Source of the DNA: Anaerocolumna sp.
GTDB taxonomy: Bacteria; Bacillota; Clostridia; Lachnospirales; Lachnospiraceae
DNA length: 64,000 nt
Direction of reading: 5' to 3'
Assembly: GCA_029256725.1 (NCBI GenBank)
Contig: JAQSXJ010000050.1
Location: 20,202-84,201 of the forward strand
Shown here one piece after another: positions 53,820 to 63,268 of the stretch (position 1 is the stretch's first letter; every line of letters begins with the position of its first letter). The notes below the pieces were generated by a model. The model saw only the letters and a list, made by a program, of their open reading frames with translations, was not told the DNA's origin and ran no database searches. The translations under genes were made by a program, and so were the position numbers.

Positions 53820-55019
53820 CTATTCTTCCAGTGATACCAGACGTTTTTCACCGGTAATTTCCTGAATTGGTTTAATATCCTGAGTAACCTCAAGAACTCC
53901 AAGGAATTCTCCTTTATCATTTCTAACGGCATAATAACGTATCAGGATATATTTACCCATCATCTTTATCCAGAAATCCTCTTGATCTTTCTTACCGCTC
54001 TTAAAGTCTGCTACCAGCTGTTCCACAATATGGACACTTGCCGGTGGATGGCAGTTTGATACATTCCGCCCGATTACTGATCTGGTTCTGGGAAAGACTC
54101 TGTCTGCTGCTTCGGAGAAATACTTAACCACATCATCTTTGTCTACGAAGGTAATATCAAAGGGAAGGGTATTGAGCATATAGATTAATTCGTCCGTTCT
54201 AAGTACTCCGGTAGGAAGAACGATAACACCTGCTTCTTTCTTCTCTTCTTTGATAGCTGGCTGATACTCAAGAGAAGGTTTCCACTCAGGAACCTTATCT
54301 ACCAGATAACCGAATTCTGTACTTTCATCTGCGATTTTCTTCCATTCATCCTGTGTAAGGGTTTCAAGAAGCATGGGAAGAAGGATGTTTTCTTCTTTAA
54401 ATATCATTTCCGTAACTTTATCAATTAGGACTTCAATTTTGGCTTTTAGTTCTGAACTATTCTGATGAAGGAGTGACTTTACTTCCTTTAACAGATCCCT
54501 TATTTCATCGTCCACACCCCACATAACCTTAGGCGGTGCAGTAATGCCGTATTGCTCCATATAAGGGAAAAACAGATTCTCCTTTTTCTGATAATGGATA
54601 TCCAGGCCGTTTAGTTTCTCAAGGCTATCCTTTAAGGTTGTTAATTCTATGGAAGCAGGGTCAGAAATCCAGGATTTGATTTCTTTGTCAATGATTCTTT
54701 CTAGGACCCTATTTTCTCTGACTAAGGTATTAGCGGGGTGTCCCGGTATCTTTGTCTGGTCGTCTATTCTGTGGATTTCCTCAATGGAACCCTTAAATAC
54801 AGCGGCATGAACGTCACATAAACGCTGAATTTCTGTAACAGGGAGACCTTCTGCAATTAATGCAGCCTCTGCTTCTGAAATTTCAGTAGCGGAAACACCA
54901 TGAAAGGCTTCTTCAAATTGTTGCTTTACATCTTCTACGGATTTACCGGCATGAAGGCTGTGGATTACTTCTTTCAGCACTTTTTGTCGGAACTCTCTGT
55001 TATTAATACTTTCACTCAT
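53820..55019 (-). CDS. DUF438 domain protein with hemerythrin-like and PAS-like domains
   Basis: 399 residues. DUF438 covers about residues 12-75 (LKEVIHSLHAGKSVEDVK). A hemerythrin-like four-helix region follows (about 95-245), with His/Glu positions in IPGHPANTL, HYQKKENLFFP, and EENILLPML. A PAS-like domain ends it (about 285-385). Such proteins occur next to NO-stress and Fe-S repair genes in clostridia and may sense or bind NO or O2 with a di-iron or heme site. Last gene of the DUF1858/DUF438 pair. Confidence 0.87.
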   Translation of the reverse strand: MSESINNREFRQKVLKEVIHSLHAGKSVEDVKQQFEEAFHGVSATEISEAEAALIAEGLPVTEIQRLCDVHAAVFKGSIEEIHRIDDQTKIPGHPANTLVRENRVLERIIDKEIKSWISDPASIELTTLKDSLEKLNGLDIHYQKKENLFFPYMEQYGITAPPKVMWGVDDEIRDLLKEVKSLLHQNSSELKAKIEVLIDKVTEMIFKEENILLPMLLETLTQDEWKKIADESTEFGYLVDKVPEWKPSLEYQPAIKEEKKEAGVIVLPTGVLRTDELIYMLNTLPFDITFVDKDDVVKYFSEAADRVFPRTRSVIGRNVSNCHPPASVHIVEQLVADFKSGKKDQEDFWIKMMGKYILIRYYAVRNDKGEFLGVLEVTQDIKPIQEITGEKRLVSLEE

Positions 55020-55042
55020 TACTGTAACCTCCTTATCTAACT

Positions 55043-55273
55043 TTACTCTTTTATTGAAAATCCCTTTTCCTCGAAGGCTTTCTTAACTGTTTCCAGGTTG
55101 ATTTTCTTCATAGCAGCACCTTTTGGTATTGTCATAAATCTTCCGGCAGTCTGTAACATTCCAGGCTTTGTGATATCTGTGAATCCAAGGCTTGCAAGAA
55201 TTTCTGTGGTTTCGGGGGCTGTGCTGCATAATTCGTATACTGATTTGCTTAGATCAAGAAATTTATCACTCAT
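55043..55273 (-). CDS. DUF1858 domain protein
   Basis: 76 residues, DUF1858-like (KFLDLSKSVYELCSTAPE, ILASLGFTDITKPG), a small helical domain often paired with DUF438 or hybrid-cluster proteins. I use ATG at 55273, nine bases after AAAGGA. It is followed by the DUF438 gene at 23 bases, as a pair. Confidence 0.85.
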   Translation of the reverse strand: MSDKFLDLSKSVYELCSTAPETTEILASLGFTDITKPGMLQTAGRFMTIPKGAAMKKINLETVKKAFEEKGFSIKE

Positions 55274-55469
55274 AGATTCTATCCTTTCCGAATTCTTTAA
55301 CACTGGCAGCAGTTACTTCCACTTATATGTAGAAGCATAACCTGCCGCAGGTATTTTAAACCAAGGTGTGACTGAAATCTGACCAGTTCTTAAAAGGAGC
55401 AGTAAGAACAGTACAATGTACTTGCAGATGTATTTTCAGACTACCCTGAGGCAACCTATAGGTCAGATA

Positions 55470-56165
55470 TTAATGGGTGGCGTAATCTTTCAGTAGAATA
55501 TTATTTTCTAAATGAATGTGCTGGTGAAGATCCTGTTCCAGTGCTTCTAACAGGGAGTAGGTCTTCTGATAGGTGGCACAGGCACCGTCAGGCAGGGTAT
55601 AGTCATTAGAAATACTGCGTAGTTTTCGAAGTATCTCACCTGCAGCTTCGTGCTCAGAGATAATTTCATCTGTCAGGCTTCTGGCCTCTGAAGTGGAATC
55701 GGTGTCCTTACTGCAGCCACAAGCAGCAGAAGTGTTCTCCAATAAAGGAAATAGAAGATTTTCTTCTTTTAACAGATGCTGTTCCAGATCTGTCTTAAGT
55801 CAGCCAAAGAGCTGGTACATCTCAAATAACTCCCTGTGTTTGCTGCCGTGAACCCTGAGAACGGTATTTAACAATTCTGCTGCTTCCGGTAATGCTTTTC
55901 TTAAATAGCTGTGATGGGTATCCTCAATATAGGCAGACAGAACGGGTGAACTCATCTGGTCAAAGGGGATATCTGTATTATTTACTAATTGATCCAGTCT
56001 GTCATATACTTCGTTTAAGGGAAGGCCCTGTTCTTTCATAACTGCAGCAAGAGATCTGTGTCCGCCGCAGCAGAAATCGATACCATACTCTTTAAATATG
56101 CGGGTTGCTTTTGGAAGGGCTGCGGCTACTTCTCCGATGCTGGTGTTTATATCACGGTAATTCAT
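55470..56165 (-). pseudogene. iron-sulfur cluster repair di-iron protein (RIC/ScdA/YtfE), interrupted by an in-frame TGA
   Basis: A full-length RIC gene in one frame of 232 codons, broken by a single TGA at 55802-55800. The N-terminal part (ScdA_N: ATRIFKEYGIDFCCGGHRSL) and first hemerythrin helices (DTHHSYLRK, VHGSKHREL) precede the TGA. LKTDLEQHLLKEENLLFP continues at once after it and runs to ENNILLKDYATH. RIC proteins repair nitrosated Fe-S clusters, and the second half supplies needed His/Glu ligands. A real nonsense mutation, a sequencing error, or programmed readthrough is possible. ATG behind AAGGAGG. Confidence 0.85.
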
Positions 56166-56217
56166 AAAAAATTCCTCCTTATGATGTCCTGTTGGTTTGC
56201 ATTTATTTGATACTGCA

Positions 56218-56259
56218 AGTATAACGGACCCGCGGGAGGAATTCTGTGATTTAAATCAA
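56218..56259 (-). promoter_or_regulatory. FNR-like box with -10 element for the RIC gene
   Basis: The box GTGATTTAAATCAA on the plus strand (56246-56259) differs from TTGATNNNNATCAA by one base. On the minus strand a TATACT lies at 56223-56218. The predicted start near 56211 puts the box centre at about -41.5, the class II activator position. The Crp/Fnr gene next door is the obvious candidate regulator. Confidence 0.6.
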
Positions 56260-56438
56260 ATTTTTAGATTTTACAAAATATAAATTGTTTTTTCTATCTT
56301 AATCTAATATTATGATTAGAGTAAAGAACGTCAGATTATAAAAATAAGAGTGAAAGGCTGGTATATCGTAAATAATAGAGATAAGATGCTACAGTTTAAA
56401 ATGCTACCAGGATGCTGCTAATTTTAAGTGGAATTTAC

Positions 56439-57149
56439 TTAAGTGGCAGCTTCTTTTAAGACCTCAATATTTAACAACAGCAGAGATTTATTGCTTACCG
56501 ATCGTATAATGCCATCACTTTCAAGCTGCATAAGCTTTCGGCTTACCGTTTCTCTGGCGATGCCAAGGTAATTGGCTATCCCTTCACGACTTAAAGGAAG
56601 GCGTATGAGAATGCCCTCCGGAACAGTTCTTCCGTATTTCTCGGAAAAGTCCATTAATAGAGAACTGATGCGGGAATCGATACTGCGTATTCCCAAACTC
56701 TGCATTGTGTTCTCAAGTTTTGCCATTCGTCCGCCAAGTTCTTCTATTACTTTAACAGCGATATCAGGATAGGCAGCTAATAAATGGCGGAATTGTGTTT
56801 TGGTTAACATACATACCTTCACACTTTCCAGGGCTTCTACTGTATAGCTGGCATTTAGATTATTTAAAAGATACTGTTCCCCAAAGAAGTCGCCTTCGGA
56901 AAAGATATATAATATTTGCGCCCGTCCGTCCTGGGTGTATTTATAGGCTTTTACGCTGCCCGCATCCATGATGGTGAGAAAGTCCACCGAATCCCCGGTA
57001 TGAAAGAGGATTTCCCCTTTTTTATAGTCTCTGTGTTCGATCCACTGAGATATCTTTAACAGATCCTCATGATTCAAGGAGGAAAAGATGGGAACCTTGT
57101 GTACGCATAAATGGTTATTGCAGTAACTGCAATTATGTTCTTCTGCCAT
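56439..57149 (-). CDS. Crp/Fnr family transcriptional regulator with N-terminal Cys cluster
   Basis: 236 residues. A cNMP-type effector domain (KKGEILFHTGD, FFGEQYLLNN), dimer helix and a winged-helix domain (LSREGIANYLGIARETVSRKL). The N-terminus has CSYCNNHLC, so Cys7, Cys10 and Cys15 could hold an Fe-S cluster as in FNR. With RIC, DUF1858 and DUF438 beside it, it probably responds to NO or redox state. The start ATG at 57149 follows AAAGGAGG; an upstream frame would add 34 residues without need. Confidence 0.9.
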   Translation of the reverse strand: MAEEHNCSYCNNHLCVHKVPIFSSLNHEDLLKISQWIEHRDYKKGEILFHTGDSVDFLTIMDAGSVKAYKYTQDGRAQILYIFSEGDFFGEQYLLNNLNASYTVEALESVKVCMLTKTQFRHLLAAYPDIAVKVIEELGGRMAKLENTMQSLGIRSIDSRISSLLMDFSEKYGRTVPEGILIRLPLSREGIANYLGIARETVSRKLMQLESDGIIRSVSNKSLLLLNIEVLKEAAT

Positions 57150-57183
57150 GGAAACCTCCTTTCCAATAAAGAGCATACTGCGA

Positions 57184-57200
57184 AGGACAGAAATTGTCCT
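57184..57200 (-). promoter_or_regulatory. inverted repeat upstream of the Crp/Fnr gene
   Basis: AGGACA-N5-TGTCCT, a perfect dyad 35 bases before the start codon. Candidate autoregulatory or other operator; it does not match the FNR box. Confidence 0.4.
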
Positions 57201-57387
57201 AATGATAATGGTGTTCAATAAAATCCTACCACAATACATATCCGTTAACAACTGCTAAGTTAGAAAAGAAGAAGCAAATTTATTAACTTGTCAAAACATA
57301 GGCAATAGGTAGAAAAAGATATCAATTATTAGTTTTCTTAATTAAAAAGGTAGAATAGACAAAAAACAGATAGAATAGACAAGAAGT

Positions 57388-57435
57388 ATTGTAAAAAATA
57401 TCCAAGATGTTATAATGTAAATGTAAACATCTTGG
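57388..57435 (+). promoter_or_regulatory. promoter and 10-bp dyad of the toxin locus
   Basis: TTGTAA, 16 bases, and an extended -10 (TG-T-TATAAT, ending 57415). A perfect inverted repeat CCAAGATGTT (57401-57410) and AACATCTTGG (57426-57435) brackets the -10 and start site, so a repressor could block it. Confidence 0.6.
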
Positions 57436-57467
57436 TAACCGCTTTTTCACCTTATGAGAGGGGGACT

Positions 57468-57506
57468 ATGGAAAGATGCAGGAAACAGGTCACAAAGAAC
57501 TATTGA
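57468..57506 (+). CDS. 12-residue leader ORF in the toxin transcript
   Basis: ATG close behind GAGGGGG opens MERCRKQVTKNY and a stop. It lies in the 5' leader of the holin-like toxin mRNA, and its translation may affect access to the toxin start. Very short, so support is limited to the ribosome site. Confidence 0.35.
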   Translation: MERCRKQVTKNY

Positions 57507-57543
57507 CGGAAAGGGGCAGATGTAAAGGAAAGGTGGTGAGAGT

Positions 57544-57648
57544 ATGATCACCTATGATTCCCTGTTTCTGATGCTTCAATTCGGCATGTTACTGATTGCA
57601 ATGTTTAATCTAATCGAGAAAAGTAATGGAAAAAACACAAGAAAATAA
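57544..57648 (+). CDS. putative holin-like toxin (type I toxin)
   Basis: 34 residues: MITYDSLFLMLQFGMLLIAM followed by FNLIEKSNGKNTRK. It fits the putative holin-like toxin family: a short start, a single membrane helix and a basic tail. Such peptides insert in the membrane and are held in check by an antisense RNA over the mRNA 3' end. AAGGTGG precedes the ATG. The 3' region with its 10-codon SD-preceded frame (57677-57709) and terminator looks conserved in this type of locus. No antisense promoter could be pinned down. Confidence 0.75.
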   Translation: MITYDSLFLMLQFGMLLIAMFNLIEKSNGKNTRK

Positions 57649-57708
57649 TTAATTTGCAGATGAAAGCAGGAGGCCTATGGAGCAGACTAATCTGACTCAC
57701 TATCTTTA

Positions 57709-57745
57709 GGGAGCACCCTTATTTGAAACGGGATGCTCTCTTTTT
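57709..57745 (+). terminator. terminator of the toxin mRNA
   Basis: GGGAGCACCC/GGGATGCTCTC stem with one bulge and a run of five T. Confidence 0.85.
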
Positions 57746-57920
57746 AATTGCCATAAATAAATATCCCGGAAATTTTTCCATAAAAATATGTAAATGTTCA
57801 CAAATTTTTCGCAATCAGGTAGTAACATAGACTTGTTAGTTTGCATGACAGGAATTTTATGGGTTGAAGTTACAACTTATACAGTCAGCAAATATGTTTA
57901 CAATTAAGGAGGAGAAAAGG

Positions 57921-59042
57921 TTGATTGAAGTAAAAAATCTTGTAAAAAAGTATGGGGAGCATCTGGCAGTAGATGACCTGAGCTTTACCCTGGAAAAGGG
58001 ACAGATTCTCGGATTTCTTGGCCCCAACGGTGCCGGTAAATCAACAACAATGAATATTCTCACAGGTTACATATCAGCGACGGAAGGAACCGTTGTAATT
58101 AACGGTCATGACATATTTGACGAACCCGAGGAAGCAAAGAAATGTATTGGTTATCTGCCGGAGCTTCCACCTCTTTATCAGGATATGACAGTAAGAGAAT
58201 ATTTGAATTTTGTAGCGGATATTAAATTCGTAAAGAAGAGCGAAAAGCGACAGATGATTGACAGAATTATGAGAATGACCAAGATAACAGAGGTTTCTGA
58301 GCGTCTTATCAAGCAGCTGTCAAAGGGATACAAGCAAAGAGTAGGTCTTGCCCAGGCAATTGTAGGATTTCCTGAGGTGCTTATTCTGGATGAGCCTACC
58401 GTAGGTCTTGATCCCATGCAGATTATTGAGATCAGAGATTTGATCAAAGAATTAAGCAAAAAGCATACCATCATTTTAAGTTCCCATATCCTTTCAGAAA
58501 TAAGTGCAATCTGCGATCAGGTAATGATCATTAATAAAGGAAGGCTTATCGTATCGGATACCCCTGATAATCTGTCCAAACATATCGGCGGGTCCACAGG
58601 CTTACATCTGGAAGTTAAAGGCGAGAAAGACGTGGTGAAAAAGGCACTGGAAAATATCGCTGAAATTACCAAGCTGGATTTTGATAATAACTCTATGGAG
58701 GGTATGGTAAAATTATCTGCCTACAGCAAAGAAGAAAGTGATATCAGAGAAGCGGTATTCTATGCCTTAAGCGAGGCCAGATGCCCTATCTATGAGATGC
58801 ATACTTCCAATATGTCCTTGGAGGATATCTTCCTTGAACTTACCCAGGAAGGTAAACATACCTCTAATGGAGGAAAGAACTCTAACAGACTGTTCCGCAA
58901 GAACAAGAAAGCCTCTGCAATACAGGAGGATGTTAAGGAACCTGAGATAGAGAAAGCTTTAGAGGCTGTTAAGATTGCTGAGAGTGTTCTTCCTGTGAAA
59001 GAGGATAAGCTTTCAGATTCTGAACAGAAGGAGGAGAATTAA
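57921..59042 (+). CDS. ABC transporter ATP-binding protein (Gld-like exporter)
   Basis: 374 residues. Walker A GPNGAGKST, signature LSKGYKQRV and Walker B VLILDEPTVGLDP are intact. The C-terminal 75 residues are a Lys/Glu-rich, poorly ordered extension. The start is TTG at 57921, eight bases after AAGGAGG, giving the usual IEVKNLVKKYG start. It is followed by a permease (1-base gap), GldG-like and DUF4340 proteins, as in ABC-2 exporters similar to the gliding GldAFG set. In Firmicutes the cargo is unknown. Confidence 0.9.
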   Translation: MIEVKNLVKKYGEHLAVDDLSFTLEKGQILGFLGPNGAGKSTTMNILTGYISATEGTVVINGHDIFDEPEEAKKCIGYLPELPPLYQDMTVREYLNFVADIKFVKKSEKRQMIDRIMRMTKITEVSERLIKQLSKGYKQRVGLAQAIVGFPEVLILDEPTVGLDPMQIIEIRDLIKELSKKHTIILSSHILSEISAICDQVMIINKGRLIVSDTPDNLSKHIGGSTGLHLEVKGEKDVVKKALENIAEITKLDFDNNSMEGMVKLSAYSKEESDIREAVFYALSEARCPIYEMHTSNMSLEDIFLELTQEGKHTSNGGKNSNRLFRKNKKASAIQEDVKEPEIEKALEAVKIAESVLPVKEDKLSDSEQKEEN

Positions 59043-59043
59043 G

Positions 59044-59907
59044 ATGCTGGCTATTTTTAAGAAAGAATTTAAATCCTATTTTACTTCAATGACAGGATAT
59101 GTGTTTGTAGCTTTCTTCCTGATAATTGTGGGAATATATTATGCTGTTTATAATTTAATGAACATGGTGGCTAACTTTGAGTATGTGCTGTCCGGCATTT
59201 CTTTTATCTTCGTTCTGTTAGTACCTATATTAACAATGAGGCTGATGGCAGAAGACAAAAAGCAGAAAACGGACCAGTTACTGTTTACCTCACCTCTATC
59301 CATCAGTAAGATCATCTCCGGTAAATATTTTGCTGTATTATCCGTATTCTTGATCGCTATGGTAATTGTCTGCCTGTATCCCCTGATACTGCTGCAGTTC
59401 GGCAGCTTGTCCCTTAAGGTTGCCTATGGCTCTATCCTGGGCTTTACTCTTTTGGGAGCTGCTTATATCTCCATCGGTTTATTTGTATCTTCCTTAACAG
59501 AGAGCCAGTTAGTAGCTGCGGTTGTATCCTTTGTAGTTATTCTGGTTACGGTACTTATGGATAGTCTTGTATCCTTCTTACCTACAGATAACCGTACCTG
59601 CTACCTTGTATTTTTAATAGCGATTCTTCTAATTTGCTGGCTTTTGTACAGTATGATGCACAATTATGTGGTTGCACTTACCATTGGTGTGGTAGGAGAG
59701 GCTGCTCTTGCAGTAACCTATTTCGTAAAGCCAGCGGTATTTGATGGCCTGCTGACCAAAGTACTTGGTTGGTTTTCTGTAATGGCGAGATTTGATAATT
59801 TCACTACCGGAATCCTTGACTTGTCTTCAGTAGTCTATTATTTAAGCGTTGTGTTCATATTCCTGTTCTTAACGGTTCAGGTAATCAAGAAACATAGATG
59901 GAACTAA
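59044..59907 (+). CDS. ABC-2 type permease (GldF-like)
   Basis: 287 residues, six transmembrane segments, starting MLAIFKKEFKSYFTSMTGYV, and MRLMAEDKKQKTDQLLFTSP as in the GldF/ABC-2 type. It pairs with the ATPase encoded immediately upstream and overlaps the next reading frame slightly. Confidence 0.9.
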   Translation: MLAIFKKEFKSYFTSMTGYVFVAFFLIIVGIYYAVYNLMNMVANFEYVLSGISFIFVLLVPILTMRLMAEDKKQKTDQLLFTSPLSISKIISGKYFAVLSVFLIAMVIVCLYPLILLQFGSLSLKVAYGSILGFTLLGAAYISIGLFVSSLTESQLVAAVVSFVVILVTVLMDSLVSFLPTDNRTCYLVFLIAILLICWLLYSMMHNYVVALTIGVVGEAALAVTYFVKPAVFDGLLTKVLGWFSVMARFDNFTTGILDLSSVVYYLSVVFIFLFLTVQVIKKHRWN

Positions 59908-59924
59908 GGAGGGAGGAAAAGCAG

Positions 59925-61463
59925 ATGAAAGATCAGATGAAAGATCAGATTACAGAGAACAATACCAGTGAAAATATAGATAATACGCCAGAGAACATAA
60001 CCGACAGCAACGAAGCAGCAGTAACAAAACCAAGTGTTGCTGATAAGATCAAGGCTTCCTTTAAATCCAGAAAATTCAGGGGCGGTGCTTATGCAACTGC
60101 AGTCTCAGCCGTTGTCATTATCATAATATTGGTACTGAACATCATTGTTACGGAACTTGATTTAAAAGTAGATATCAGCAAGGAAGGTACTTTTACCCTG
60201 ACAGATGTTACGAAAGATTATGTAAAGAACATCAAGGATGACATTACAATCTATTATCTTGCACAGACCGGTCAGGAGGATAAGACCACTACGGAAATCA
60301 TTCAGAAATATCCCCAGCTGTCAGGACATATTAAGGTAGAATATAAAGATCCCGTATTATATCCCAGCTTTGCCTCAAAATATTACAGCGACACAATCAC
60401 CAACAACAGTGTGTTGGTTGTAAATAACAGCAATGACAGGGCGAAATATATACCTACCGGAGATATGATAGTTACAGAGGTGGATTATAATACTTACAAG
60501 ACTTATCAGACCGGAATCGATGTAGAAGGCCAGGTAACCTCAGCTTTACAGTATGTAACAACAGAAGACCTGCCGGTTATGTATACAGTTACCGGACATG
60601 GTGAAGCGGAACTGGGGTCAACCATAACAACCTCTCTGGGTAAGATTAATGTTACTTCCCAATCTATTAATACCCTTACCAGTGAAACTATTCCGGAGGA
60701 TTGCTCCGTACTGCTAATTAATGCTCCTCAGAAGGATTATTCCCCGGATGAGGTTACCATGATAAAAGATTATCTTTCAAAAGGCGGAGATGCGCTGATC
60801 TATACTGATTATAATACCAGCAGTCTTGAAAATTTCGCGTCATTACTGGATTACTACGGGGTAAGTCAGGTTACCGGTTTAGTGGTAGAAGGCAGCAGAG
60901 ATCATTATATGGGACAATATATGACCTATCTTGTGCCGGATTACGATTCCCATGAGATCACCACTGATTTGAAGTCCGACGGGTCTTATGTGGTAGCACC
61001 TCTCTCTTCCGGTCTTGAGACATTGGATACAGCAAGAAGCACTATAACAACAGCCCCCATTCTTGTTACCTCTGATGAGGCTTATTCAAAGACTGATATT
61101 AATTCAACCAATAGTTCCAAGGAAGACGGAGATATCGATGGTCCTTTTAACCTTGGTATCGCTGTTACAGAAACTTATAATGAGGCTGAAACGAAGCTGG
61201 TGGTATACGGCTCTTCTGCTTTGATTGACGAGAGTATGGTATCCTCTTCCTCCCTCGGCAATCTTGACCTGTTCTTGAATTCCGTTAACTACGTTACCGA
61301 CAAAGCGGATACCCTTGCAGTTAGAACTGTAAGCACAGAGCAGCAATATTTGAATGTAACAGCAGCACAGGCTAATCTCTGGTCAGTACTTATGGTCATC
61401 GTATTACCTGTAATTGTTCTTGGAACTGGTGGTTTTGTCGTACTTAGAAGGAGGAAAAAATAA
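59925..61463 (+). CDS. GldG-like ABC exporter auxiliary protein
   Basis: 512 residues. An N-terminal acidic cytoplasmic segment, a transmembrane helix near 60-80, a large extracellular domain of the GldG/IFT52-like type (TDVTKDYVKNIKDDITIYYL, MYTVTGHGEAEL), and a final membrane helix before RRRKK. I use ATG 59925, with GGAGGGAGG about eight bases upstream, although a frame start at 59898 is also open. Its stop overlaps the next start by one base. Confidence 0.87.
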   Translation: MKDQMKDQITENNTSENIDNTPENITDSNEAAVTKPSVADKIKASFKSRKFRGGAYATAVSAVVIIIILVLNIIVTELDLKVDISKEGTFTLTDVTKDYVKNIKDDITIYYLAQTGQEDKTTTEIIQKYPQLSGHIKVEYKDPVLYPSFASKYYSDTITNNSVLVVNNSNDRAKYIPTGDMIVTEVDYNTYKTYQTGIDVEGQVTSALQYVTTEDLPVMYTVTGHGEAELGSTITTSLGKINVTSQSINTLTSETIPEDCSVLLINAPQKDYSPDEVTMIKDYLSKGGDALIYTDYNTSSLENFASLLDYYGVSQVTGLVVEGSRDHYMGQYMTYLVPDYDSHEITTDLKSDGSYVVAPLSSGLETLDTARSTITTAPILVTSDEAYSKTDINSTNSSKEDGDIDGPFNLGIAVTETYNEAETKLVVYGSSALIDESMVSSSSLGNLDLFLNSVNYVTDKADTLAVRTVSTEQQYLNVTAAQANLWSVLMVIVLPVIVLGTGGFVVLRRRKK

Positions 61464-62998
61464 TGGCTGGCAGTAAGCGTAAGAAGCACCTGGGATTATT
61501 GCTGCTGCTCCTTGCTATGATTGTCTTACTGGGTGTATATTTCTGGCTGGTGAAATACAATGACAAGAAAGACACACAGGACACAGCAACAGAAGAAACA
61601 AAAGCAATTGTTTCACTGGATACCAGTACCATAGAGAGTATTTATTTTAAGAATCCCTCACTGGAGATGACTTTAACCTTAAATAGCAAAGGTGTATGGG
61701 AAGAAAGCCAGGATTCTGCTTTTCCTGTAAACCAGACCTATGCCGCTAATATGCAGAATGCCTTCGCAGATATTACACCTACTTCTACTCTCACAGAAGG
61801 AATTGATGATCTGTCTGCTTTTGGTCTTGATAATCCGGAAATAACGGCAACGGCTTCAACCAGTGATGGTAAAGAAACCACTGTGATGATTGGAAATGAG
61901 ACACCTTTTGGCGGTGAATATTATGCTGCATTGGCAGGAAGTAATGAAGTCTATGTAATCGGTACTTCCTTCTACAGTTATTTTCATTATACCAGGACAG
62001 ATCTGACAGCGGTAGAAACTATACCGGCTGTTACAGCAGAGAATGTAACAAAGCTTTCTGTAACTGCAAAAGAAGGCAAGGACTTCGAAGTAGTTTATGA
62101 TGAGGATTCACCTTATGATTATTCCGGCTTTAGCAATTATATCATTCATAAACCTTATGCTATTCCTGTAGCTGCAGATAATGACAGCATGACAACTCTG
62201 TTTGGTAATTATGCTTCTCTTTCCTTCTCCTCCTGTGCAGATTATAATGCAACGGATCTGAGTAAATATGGACTGGAGGAGCCTGCCTATACAGTATCAC
62301 TTGATTACTATGAAGAGCAGACTGCAGAAGCAGACAGTACGGATAGCAGTACCGATACTGCGACAGACACTGATGCAACAGACACTGATACAACAGACAG
62401 TACGGATACTGCGAATACCGTTAAGGTTAACAAAAGCCTGACCTTATTGATTGGAGCAACCGATGAAGACGGTAATTATTATGCTAAAACTTCAGATTCC
62501 AATGCAGTTAATATATTAGATAGTGCAACCGTAGAGAAGTTGACAGCTATTGATGCTTACAGCAATACTTATAAATATGTAAATCTTATAAGCATTGAAG
62601 CTGTGGACAGCATTGATATTACTGCCGGCGGGGCTACACATACGTTGACAATTGAGAGAGAGACTACAACAGAAGACGGTAAGGATACCACAACCGCTGT
62701 TTATAATGCAGACAAGAAAACTGTGGAAGAGGATGTCTTCAAAAAGTTCTATCAAGTATTAATAGCACCTAAGACTGAGAGAGAAATACCGGAAGCAGAT
62801 CTTACGAAGGGTGAGAAGGAAACACCTGTAATGACCATTACGTATCACTTAAATACTTCCGATACACCTTTTGTGGTTGAATTCAAACCCTATGATGACA
62901 GTTATTATATTGTTAACACCAATGGAACGGAGTATTTCCTGATGGATTTAAGAAATGCCGCCTCTATCACTGACGGGTTGAAAGAATTATTACAGTAA
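61463..62998 (+). CDS. DUF4340 domain membrane protein
   Basis: 511 residues. One N-terminal membrane helix (about 10-28), then a repeated extracellular DUF4340 beta/alpha domain. Residues about 285-312 are an Asp/Thr/Ser low-complexity insert (TDTDATDTDTTDSTD). DUF4340 proteins accompany GldG-like proteins in this exporter type. Start ATG overlaps the previous stop; AAGGAGG precedes it. Confidence 0.88.
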   Translation: MAGSKRKKHLGLLLLLLAMIVLLGVYFWLVKYNDKKDTQDTATEETKAIVSLDTSTIESIYFKNPSLEMTLTLNSKGVWEESQDSAFPVNQTYAANMQNAFADITPTSTLTEGIDDLSAFGLDNPEITATASTSDGKETTVMIGNETPFGGEYYAALAGSNEVYVIGTSFYSYFHYTRTDLTAVETIPAVTAENVTKLSVTAKEGKDFEVVYDEDSPYDYSGFSNYIIHKPYAIPVAADNDSMTTLFGNYASLSFSSCADYNATDLSKYGLEEPAYTVSLDYYEEQTAEADSTDSSTDTATDTDATDTDTTDSTDTANTVKVNKSLTLLIGATDEDGNYYAKTSDSNAVNILDSATVEKLTAIDAYSNTYKYVNLISIEAVDSIDITAGGATHTLTIERETTTEDGKDTTTAVYNADKKTVEEDVFKKFYQVLIAPKTEREIPEADLTKGEKETPVMTITYHLNTSDTPFVVEFKPYDDSYYIVNTNGTEYFLMDLRNAASITDGLKELLQ

Positions 62999-63090
62999 CA
63001 AAGAGTAAATACTGTAAGGAAGCTTTGCAATAAAAATAGTGCAGAAAGAAGCCTCCTAAAGATACTTCCTGCACATGTTTCAAGAGATGT

Positions 63091-63160
63091 TGCCGATTTT
63101 GTGAGCAGTAATCGTACAATACTTGTATGTTGCTTCTTATAAAATCGGCATTATTTTTTT
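63091..63160 (+). terminator. terminator of the Gld-like operon
   Basis: TGCCGATTTT/AAAATCGGCA with inner GAGCA/TGCTTC pairing, then a run of seven T. Confidence 0.85.
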
Positions 63161-63268
63161 CTGCCACACTAATTATTAGAGTAGTTCTTACTTGGAACAG
63201 TTCGTAGTACTGATAATACTAAATTTCAAACAAATAATATTAAAAGTCAATTAGGTTGTATTTTATAG

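Noticed and set aside
55470..56165. Selenocysteine at the RIC TGA
   Set aside because: No hairpin of bacterial SECIS type was seen directly after the TGA and RIC proteins are not known selenoproteins; left only as an option to test.
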